From contig NC_030385.2 in assembly GCF_001625215.2 (NCBI RefSeq), positions 34,993,598-35,057,597 on the forward strand: 64,000 nt of DNA, given 5' to 3'. The position numbers and the translations under genes were made by a program. The notes under the pieces were generated by a model. It ran no database searches. It saw nothing but the letters and a program-made list of their open reading frames with translations, and was not told where the DNA came from. Within the stretch, counting starts at the first letter, position 1. The number at the start of each line of letters is the position of its first letter. Source of the stretch: Daucus carota subsp. sativus (lineage: Eukaryota > Streptophyta > Magnoliopsida > Apiales > Apiaceae). Shown one piece after another: positions 56,179-64,000 of this stretch.

Positions 56179-59100
56179 GGGTTAATGCTTTCAGTTGGCG
56201 TACCGAGCCAAAAAAGCTTTCAGTCAACTAATTGTACCCTTAAAAACTTTCAAGTTGGCCACTCCGTTAACTCTCTGTTAAGTTTTTAACAGAGAGATCA
56301 GCAGCTGTGGATTTAAAATAAGCACACACCCTTATAAACAAGCTGTAATATCAATATTCCTAGGAAATAAAAAGCCAAATCAAAAGAGAATATAACCAAA
56401 AGCAGCACATGCCATTCAAATCAAGAATCCAGCTAGCAAATGTAAATGCGCAGTTAAACAAAGTCATGGTCCATGACTGACTACAGTGCATAAATAATAC
56501 AAAAGTTTCATAGAAAACAAGTCTTTAAAGATTCCCACTGAGATAAACTAAAGTTTCTTTCTTGGATGAACAAAAGGCTTGGCCCTCTTCTTTTTGGTCT
56601 GTTGACTGCCCCCTGTAGCTTCACCCCCCCCCCCCCCCCAAGCTGCATTTATAGGGTCTGAAGGAGAGTTTGCTGGAACCTAATATAAAACAATTTGACA
56701 GAAATGTTAATAATATGCAATTACACAGCACATGTACAATTACACAGCATATGAAATTTACCTGTGTTGGTTGTTGACTGGATGGTGGGGGTGGTGTGAA
56801 TAGCTCCTCTGCACTCATTCTAAGTGCTTCCTCCATTCCCCAGTCATAGCCTCTTCCTCATTTCTTTCCAGCTCATGTTCAACCTCCAAATCATCCTCAG
56901 TTGTAACCTTTCTCTTCCCACCCCTCTTCTGCCTAGCTTGTTCTACATAGCCCTCTGGCTTGTTTGGACAGTTCCCTCTGTTGTGCCCCCTCTCCCTGCA
57001 GATTGTACAGTGCATGACCCTTCCCAATCTAGTCATGCTGTTGAATTTGCCCTTCCCCTTCTTAACTGCACCTTCCCAGCCTTCCCTTCTTCTTTGTTTT
57101 TTGGGCCTCCCCCTCAGTTTTTTCATCATTGGTGGTGGAAGAATTTCATCCCCTTCAGCTTCTTCCCAAAATGGCTCTCCCCTCAACACCTCCAAGCCAT
57201 GTTCATAGGTCTTCATATAAGTTTCCTTCCACTTAACTTGAAAATTTTGCTTCCCATCCCACAAACCAGAACACTCAGCACTTTCATTTATGTTTGCATC
57301 TAAAATTTGCTTAATTTTAGGCAATATTATGCAATCAACATCAACCATTGCATCTCTTTTTTGATGCATCCTCTCCATAATCAAGTCATGTATCTCAGTT
57401 AGCATGTCACATATAGGCATAAATCTTGTTTTTAAAATCCAAGAATTAAAGCATTCTGACATGTTGTTCTCAGTACTATCAGTTTTAAAATGAGTAGCAA
57501 AAAAGGCCTTTGACCAAACCTTGGGATCAAATTCTTCTAACCTCTCAGCTGCTTTCTTAGATGCTTTGGCCAAATCCTTCATTGCAGACTTGTGTGCTTG
57601 TGGATGAGTGGCCATGGCTGCTTCCCAGAAGGCATTTCTTACAGCTGCTGAGGGGAACTTCTTCTTCAGGTTGGCATAAATGTGCCTGGTGCAATTTCTG
57701 TGCTCCACATGTGGCAGCAACTCCTTAACAGCCTTGTCTAATCCCTGCAAGACAATCAAAAAACACATAATGTTAGAAAATTTAACAAGTAAAAACACAA
57801 AATGTTAGAAATCAAGTGGAAACAATGAGATACCTTTTGCTGGTCAGATATCAAAGTGTAGCCATATCCATCTCCTAAGCTCAGGTCATCCACCAACAAC
57901 ATGAGAAACCAGCTCCAGCTATCATAGCTCTCAGTTTCCACCACTGCCATAGCCACTGGGAGGATGCAGTTGTTTCCATCCCTTCCAACTGCACTAAGCA
58001 GTTGGCCACCACAGACTGTTTTTAGAAAACAGCCATCAAGCCCTAGAATGGGTCTACATCCAGTTTTCCATGCCTTTTTCAATCCATCATAGCAAACATA
58101 GAATCTTTTGAATCTTGTTTTTCATATCAGCACTGGTTGGGTTATTACAAACACCTCCAACATCCTCAAGCTCATATCCCTCCTTAAATATATCAAATAT
58201 AGACTCCCCCCCCCATCTATTCTATCACCAACATTGCTACCTCCCTCATTACAAACAACCCCCCCTCTTCAGATCCAGCTATTGTGAACCCTAGACTTGG
58301 ACCTTGATAAGCATGATACGCATGTAGTTTTACCACTCCAGTGTATCTTGAAACCCTAACCACCCTTTCAATGTGTTCATCAGAAATCAGTGACTCATAC
58401 CCTTTATCTGGAGTTACCCCATCTTTCATGTAGTAAATTGTATCCTCATCTCCTACAACCTCACTAGCCTTAGCCCTAATTTCCTTCACTGTCATTGCTA
58501 AAAAATCAACATTATTCCACACCTTCTTAAATTTCCCACAATAATTATACTCAGCTGAGGTCATAAATCCACCTCCATAATACACTACTAGCCTATACGG
58601 CCTACTGAAATTCGAAATTAACCAAACACAATACAAGCATTCAAGACCCAAACATTCGAACAATCATTTCTAAACATACATACGATTATACTACTGCAAC
58701 AAAACATGCAACTCATACTTTGATTTGTAAACATATATACGAATATATATATATATGTGAATACACACTTACCGATTCTTTGGATCGTTCATGTCCAGTA
58801 GCTCGGGGTTCCACAATGACGCGAAATCCATCTCCACCAGCTCGATCTTTGATTATATGATCACAAACTCCGATTCCGCACCTCGATTGAGCGAATCCCC
58901 CTTTGCTTCAGCTAGGTCACCGATAGCGCGCTCAAATATTGTAACGGATATATGTAATTAGGGTGGGGATCGGGACGGGTTTTATTAAAATGGGTGGGTT
59001 TAATAACGGGTCGGGTAAAAGCAAGCGGGTCGGGTGCTACGTGGCACAAGAAAACTGAGATTTAATGCCTCCCGTTAGAGTCAAACAATAGATTAACGAC

Positions 59101-59235
59101 GCTGAAAATTGTGTTAAGGTTAATTATGTGATTGTAAGTGATTATATGCTTTGTTATTTAAATGAAAACCATTTTGGCTCGGTAGGCCAACTGAAAGTTT
59201 TAGTCCAGTACAGTGACCAATTAGAGCATTAACCC
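56179..59235 (-). mobile_element. Mutator-like element (MULE) with transposase gene
   Basis: The termini GGGTTAATGCT and AGCATTAACCC are flanked by a perfect 10-bp duplication TGGTTAAATA (56169-56178 and 59236-59245), close to the 9-bp norm for MULEs. A subterminal block CTTTCAGTTGGC...ACCGAGCCAAAA occurs near both ends in inverted direction. The body holds a transposase gene on the minus strand. The 3057-bp length and both ends point to a recently autonomous copy, though the gene now has about three frame changes. Confidence 0.9.
56548..58831 (-). pseudogene. MULE transposase gene, recently disabled
   Basis: Exon 1 (58773-58831) starts MDFASLWNPELL. The second exon begins at 58592 (LVVYYGGGF). 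Further coding parts run to 57834 (ISDQQK|) and then from about 57747 (GLDKAVKELLPHVEHRNCTR) to near 56770. The last exon ends at 56548 (KKKRAKPFVHPRKKL). The catalytic MULE domain is clear: GCRPILGLDGCFLK, GGQLLSAVGRDGNN, SYDSWSWFLMLLVDDL, then SDQQKGLDKA, then the CTRH block and SECFNSWILKTR. A CCHC knuckle (CTICRERGHNRGNC) follows. Frame changes lie at the G-run 58207-58216, near 58115, and near 56830. A C(16) tract (56624-56639) sits in the last exon. The G-runs could be sequencing errors. Confidence 0.88.
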
Positions 59236-59245
59236 TGGTTAAATA

Positions 59246-60067
59246 TGATGATTTGTCAAAGCTTATTGAGAAAGTTTTACAAATTTTTGAAAACTTATTG
59301 AGGAAGTTGTACAATGTTTTTCTAAACTTGTCTGCAAATATTAACAAATCATAAACTTAGTCCTGTAAATGCAATTAACAGCTAAAATACAATAAATAAA
59401 TTAATATTAAATATGAAAATGTATGACTATTCAAGTTAGTATCAATTTAAATATAATACATAATAACTCAGATTTGGACTTAATGTTATGTAAAAATAAT
59501 AGTAATCATATTTTTGAAATAAATTAGCATCGGACAATAAGTTTCTAACTATATAAAACAATATAAAAATATTATAATTATATATTAAAACAAACAAAAT
59601 CAAGCAAATTTTTTCTTTGATATAATAATAAGATTGTGATACTTAAAATATATTAAATTATTAAAATATAAATTTAATATAAGCTCATATAATCACATCT
59701 TAAAAAGGAAGAACTAAACATATTTTTTTTAGACAAGTTAGAAAGTTGAGAAAATTGTAATATAAATATAATATGTATTCAAAAGTGTGATATCTGGCAA
59801 AAAAAAAAAAGAAGTGATATTTTAAATTATTAAAGACATAAAATAAATAAAAATTAATACAATCCTGTAAAAAACGGAAATCGAATTTAATCTGTAAACA
59901 GAATAAAAATTAATTAGAGATTAACTGAATTGTTCGGGGATTAATCATATTAATCGGTGATTAATTGAATATTTAATTTACGAAACAGATATTAATCGGT
60001 GATGACTTCCATGACTTCCAGAACATAGATATAATCATATTAAAATAAACCGATCCCATTACTTAGA
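59246..60067. other. AT-rich spacer
   Basis: No gene or clear element. A short repeat (AAACTTATTGAGGAAGTTGTACAA-like, twice) occurs near 59260-59320. Confidence 0.5.
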
Positions 60068-60267
60068 GGGGTGTATTGGATTGGGATTTTAAAGCATTTT
60101 TTTGCATTCATGAAATCCGAGGGTATTCGATTGAGATTGTTTGAAATCCATTAAAATCTTGAGGTATTCAATTGGGATTTTAAATTATGCTACAAAATCT
60201 GGTGGTATTCAATTGGGATTTTAAATTATGCTTTAAAATCCGATGGTATTCAATTGGGATTGTTTAA

Positions 60268-61291
60268 GGGTGCTGATTTATGCACACCCTAAAGTTATTT
60301 ATGCACACCCTCTATTATTTTTGGACTAACTTGCCCTCAATTCTTTAAGAGTGTTGTGTTTTTCTATTTACTCAATTAATTATCTTTCTTAATATTTATG
60401 CACACCCTAAAGCTTGTTAGTCAAGCTTGTTAGTAATTTTGAGGTGCTCTGTCATTGTTTAGTATAATTGGTACCCTTTCTGATAGAAACATGGTCAGCA
60501 ACTCTTTGATTATAGCTCATTCCAGAATATTGCAGCATTTTGGATGATGAATACAGTTGCAGTCACATATTCTCTCTGGGATTCCAAAAAGCCTTTAGGT
60601 TATGGAACTTGTCTTGAGCATTTTTCTGACAAGTGCTTTGCGTTTGTGTAGAAATTTAACATTTGCTTAAATTTCTGATATTGATGGACTGTATGAGTTT
60701 TTTGTAGTCATATTTTTACTTTGTTGGTTTCCAGAGATTTTTGAGTGTCTAGATATGAAATAGATAATTGAAATCAAACTCAGGTTATAACAGAACTGGC
60801 TGAGATGTGATGAATGATTCTGGTCGCGGATAAATTGTTGTTCAGATTTTATAATTAGCAGGGTAATGATATAGAAACATTACTTACCGCAAACAAAAGG
60901 AGTGATGCAGAAGGGAGAGTAACTGGTGTTCTGTGCTTTTTGCATGTTGCTAGACCAGAACTTCAGTATGCGATGCAAGTCCAGAAAAAATCGAAACAAG
61001 TTGCAGCAAATTATCATAGCCATTTTCTAAGAACTATTTTTTCAAAGATGCACTGTAATTTATCTTTTGACAAGACAAATCCACCTAAAGCAAGTACTGC
61101 AAATCACTTGAAGCATATGATATAAAGAATGATTTTTTTGGGTGCTATTTATGTAACTATGAATATTAAGAAAGATAATAAATTGAGTAAATAGAAAAAC
61201 ACAACACTGTTAAAAGAATTGAGGGTGAGTTAGTCCAAAAATAATAGAGGGTGTGCATAAATAATTTTAGGGTGTGCATAAATCAGCACCC
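60268..61291. mobile_element. Long-TIR (Pack-MULE-like) element with a captured phytochrome exon
   Basis: The terminal inverted repeats are about 135 bp long and nearly identical, starting GGGTGCTGATTTATGCACAC and ending GTGTGCATAAATCAGCACCC. A perfect 8-bp duplication TTGTTTAA flanks the element (60260-60267 and 61292-61299). Long TIRs suggest a MULE; 8 bp is one short of the usual nine and also fits hAT. Between the TIRs is about 750 bp of non-transposon sequence, including a phytochrome exon fragment (60862-61125). Confidence 0.8.
60862..61125 (+). pseudogene. Captured phytochrome (PHYC-like) exon fragment
   Basis: After a good splice acceptor (AATTAGCAG, ending 60861) the sequence reads GNDIETLLTANKRSDAEGRV, then TGVLCFLHVARPELQYAMQV, then QKKSKQVAAN. 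This matches the phytochrome stretch at the end of the second PAS domain, where PHYC has T/SANKRTDxEGKVTGVLCFLxVxSPELQYAxQVQ. The start at an intron acceptor matches a known phytochrome intron position nearby. Beyond QVAAN the frame runs on unrelated to phytochrome and ends at TAA in 61125. The source gene is not in the window. PHYC rather than another phytochrome rests on VLCFL and QYA. Confidence 0.8.
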
Positions 61292-61559
61292 TTGTTTAAA
61301 ATGCATTAAAATCTGATGGTATTCAAATGCTGATGGATTTTTTTTCATTTCATAAAATGATGGATTTTGTGGCATTCTTCAGTGTATTTTAAGTTTTTTG
61401 AAATCCCATCAAAATCAATGGGATTTTGAAGCATTGTACTTAAATCCTATCAACTCTGCGACATTTTATCAAGAATCCGCACAAAATCAAAATCTCATAC
61501 AATCCATTAAAATCCATAGACTAAAAACAATCCATTAAAATCCCAATCGAATACAGCCC

Positions 61560-62851
61560 GTTAGCTTACATTTCCTGCCCTTCATCTTTACTTTACTCAT
61601 TTTGTTATGTTGCTTGAGCTTCCCTTTCTTGTCTTCTTAAATTAACCAGAGGTTTATGTTGATTCTGGTGATCCAGGTCCGTTTGGAAGCATAGTCCTGA
61701 ACCCTAACTAAATCTCACATTATTCAAAGTCAGGCTACTTTGGCTGGATTACAAAACTCTGATCGACTGCTGCTTTTTTGATGGATTCTTTCAGTCCCAA
61801 GTGAATCATACTGATGAGAACACACAGTCGCAAGGTAACTTAGCAACACATCTATATCTATTTCACATTTGTATCTATTTCAGCTGCACCATTGATTATG
61901 TTCACTCCCTGTATTTTCATCCAATACTGTGTTTCTGCCTGCAATCAAATGTGATCAAAAATTTAAGTAAACATGTGGTTGAGATACAAGAAATTATGCA
62001 CAATGCTTGTTATGAATGTCACCGTTCACATATTTGTCCTCGAGCTCATTAGCCTTGCAACTTTTCTCCACATTTACCAATCGGAGAATTATATTGAGCA
62101 CATAATTATATTTCAGTTGGCAAAATATTTCTATGGAAATCATTTTGAAGGATTTGGGAAGCTAATTGAGGAGCACTTATGCCATAGAATGTAAACAGAA
62201 ACAAGTTAGTTATTTGACTGCAAGCATTGTCTTCAGCCAGGAGTTAAAAAATCTTGTTAGACAAAAGAAAAGGGCTGGTGCCTATGGCTTGCAAATCGAA
62301 TCTATTAGAACATTGCATAACCTCCCCCTCCTCTTCTGCTGTGTACTATCAAAGAAATACTATCATGCCGTGTTCACTTGGATGAAATGGAATGGAATTT
62401 GTACTCTATTTGAAATTTATTTGTAATTTTTTATTCCATTTTATCCAAGTGAATGCAACCTTAGTGGCTTCCTGATGTTGATCAAGCACTTCTCTGCATT
62501 AATATTACACAGATATATTGACTCAATCGATATGAAGAAATTATTATGTATGCTCTTTTTGTTCAGATCATTTTATTGTATTTCTTTGTTATTAGCTAAT
62601 TAGGAAAGGACTTATAAAACAAATCACACAAGGTTATATCCGCATTGACTCAGGGAGTCAGGGTGCGAGCTGTCAGAAAACAAGCTATAACTCTACTACC
62701 TCTTTTTCCTTTTTTTTTCCTCTTTCCAAAACGTTAATGCTTTTTCCTAAATTATAAGATATAAATGATTAAAATTTCTAAAAAACCCGAACATATTACC
62801 CGACCATTCAGCCTACCTTGATTGAGAAATCGATTCAACTTTACCTTCTCG
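61560..62851. other. Intergenic region upstream of the F-box gene
   Basis: Short open frames without family resemblance. A small inverted pair near 62370-62455 (TTCACTTGGATGAAATGGAAT and ATTCCATTTTATCCAAGTGAA) looks like a 90-bp foldback MITE. The promoter of the F-box gene lies at the right end. Confidence 0.45.
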
Positions 62852-63964
62852 ATGGCAAAGTCTCTTGACGATTGTCCTGAAGAAGTTGTTACCAAAACAC
62901 TTCTCCGACTTGAGGTAAAATCATTGCTCCTGTGCAAATCTGTCTCCAAGACATGGTTGTCAATAATCTCAGACCACAATTTCGTTAGATCTCACCTCAG
63001 CCGTGCCGTCGTAGCTTCCTCGAGTAATCCCACACTACTCATTATTAAAAATCTGCATCGCGATTATGGTACTATTGACGCTAATGTGCAACAGCAAAGC
63101 CGAGGACAACTAATGGAATTAAATGTGCCCGACTTTCCCATACGGGTTAATTATCTTATTCTTCCAGATGCGTTAGAGGTATATTCAGTTGTTGGTTCCT
63201 GTAATGGCATTATCTGTCTAAATTGTGTAGTTCGTAATTTTCTCGCCCTTTGGAATCCAGCCACAAGGCAGTGCAAGGAAATTTATGGTCCATTTCAAGA
63301 ACCATTTGAAAATAATGTAGGGTTTGGTTATGATTCCGTCTCAAATGACTACAAGATCATTAAGATTGTGGAGAAAACTGGGTCTGTTGATATACCAGTA
63401 GTCCTGGTGTATTCCACAAATGCTACTTGTTGGACACAATTGAAGGTGCCTATTCTGAAAAATGAGAAGGTATGCGGCAAAAATATTATTTTCATGAGTG
63501 GGGTAGTGTATTGCGCTTTAAACAATAAGCTATTCTTAGTTGATTTGCACAAAGAGGTTGTTGGACTAGTTCCATTCCCTAAATCTACGGGACAACGGGG
63601 GTCGGAAATTATGGATTTTAATGGTTCTGTTGCTTGTGTCTTTTTTGACAATGGATCTGGAGCTAATCTATGGACATTGGATGATGTTTCTGGAAAGATG
63701 TGTTGGACTAAAAAATTCAGTCTTGAGACTAATAATATATGGCTATCTTGTTACTTGGGTGCAGGAAAGTTTTATGGTAAAGTACTATGTCAAAATGATC
63801 AGGTATTGTACGACTATGAGAAGAAAATTGTTAAATTTTATCAAATTCATGGACGTATAAATAGTTTTGTAGCTCTGAAATACATAGAGACGCTTGTTTC
63901 ACTGGACGGTTTTAAACAGGTGGAGAAAATCCAAATTAGTCATCCTCATGGGAAAACAATATAG
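62852..63964 (+). CDS. F-box protein with FBA-type associated domain (CPR1/At3g23880-like)
   Basis: Single exon, 370 residues from the ATG at 62852 (MAKSLDDCPEEVV). Residues about 5-45 form the F-box (LDDCPEEVVTKTLLRLEVKS, then CKSVSKTWLSIISDHNFVRS). It is followed by the F-box-associated (FBA) region: VVGSCNGIICL, then ALWNPATRQCKEI, then VGFGYDSVSNDYKIIKI and VLVYSTNATCWTQL, and GVVYCALNN with ILxFDL-type LFLVDLHKE. The family forms substrate adaptors of SCF ubiquitin ligases and is large and fast-evolving in plants. It is not close to the two SKIP30-like genes, which have kelch repeats. Its target is unknown. The gene ends 36 bp before the window border. Confidence 0.92.
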   Translation: MAKSLDDCPEEVVTKTLLRLEVKSLLLCKSVSKTWLSIISDHNFVRSHLSRAVVASSSNPTLLIIKNLHRDYGTIDANVQQQSRGQLMELNVPDFPIRVNYLILPDALEVYSVVGSCNGIICLNCVVRNFLALWNPATRQCKEIYGPFQEPFENNVGFGYDSVSNDYKIIKIVEKTGSVDIPVVLVYSTNATCWTQLKVPILKNEKVCGKNIIFMSGVVYCALNNKLFLVDLHKEVVGLVPFPKSTGQRGSEIMDFNGSVACVFFDNGSGANLWTLDDVSGKMCWTKKFSLETNNIWLSCYLGAGKFYGKVLCQNDQVLYDYEKKIVKFYQIHGRINSFVALKYIETLVSLDGFKQVEKIQISHPHGKTI

Positions 63965-64000
63965 AGGTAACTTGAGAACACATTTTTTATGAATTTGTGT

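Larger units (their letters stand above)
60068..61559. mobile_element. Outer TIR element hosting a nested insertion
   Basis: The left end GGGGTGTATTGGATTGGGAT and the right end ATCCCAATCGAATACAGCCC are inverted repeats with few mismatches. Inside the left arm the phrase GGTATTCAATTGGGATTTTAA occurs repeatedly. No clear target duplication is seen (TTAG occurs close to both borders). The element at 60268-61291 is inserted into it. Non-coding. Family uncertain, possibly hAT. Confidence 0.65.

Noticed and set aside
56824-57303. 159-codon open frame on the plus strand
   Set aside because: Antisense shadow of the MULE transposase.

Overview
The window is nuclear DNA of a eudicot plant. The grounds are spliced genes with GT-AG introns, plant-only families (OVATE, FLZ, SKIP30-type F-box/kelch, RDR-gamma, WAK), AT-rich spacers, and the mix of Stowaway, Harbinger, MULE, Helitron, Copia and LINE elements. 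I cannot name the species. No bacterial features, CRISPR arrays or operons are present.

Layout. 1-2485: a decayed wall-associated kinase gene, a tRNA-Val(UAC) and a Stowaway MITE. 2491-9117: a very young Ty1/copia retrotransposon whose two 926-bp LTRs look identical. 9359-12077: MITEs and spacer. 12078-15324: an OVATE family gene and a three-exon seed maturation (SMP/LEA) gene, both on the minus strand. 16500-17090: a decayed LINE tail. 18233-19505: a METLVVV-type gene with a PNRC-like proline motif. 22425-23925: a two-exon FLZ gene with an altered zinc finger. 24665-33990: a repeat-rich stretch (Stowaway, a GAGTCGAG foldback element, two Helitron ends with internal tandem duplications, hAT-like MITEs). 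34261-36660: a SKIP30-like F-box/kelch gene. 36791-39802: a LINE insertion with twin-priming structure. 42425-52593: a 19-exon RNA-dependent RNA polymerase gene of the gamma type. 54133-56080: a second SKIP30-like gene. 56179-59235: a MULE with transposase gene and 10-bp target duplication. 60068-61559: nested elements, the inner one carrying a phytochrome exon. 62852-63964: an F-box/FBA-type gene.

The genes do not form one pathway. The two SKIP30-like genes are paralogues in the same orientation on either side of the RDR gene, so they probably come from an old local duplication. Each has a transposon inserted about 100-150 bp upstream of its likely TATA box. The best leads are the phytochrome fragment in a long-TIR element, the textbook twin-primed LINE, the gamma-type RDR with a DLDGD rather than DFDGD catalytic motif, the FLZ protein lacking a zinc ligand, and palindromic 51-bp repeats in the Copia LTR. 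I found no clearly new multi-gene system. Exon boundaries were placed by eye from frame, splice signals and remembered family sequence.
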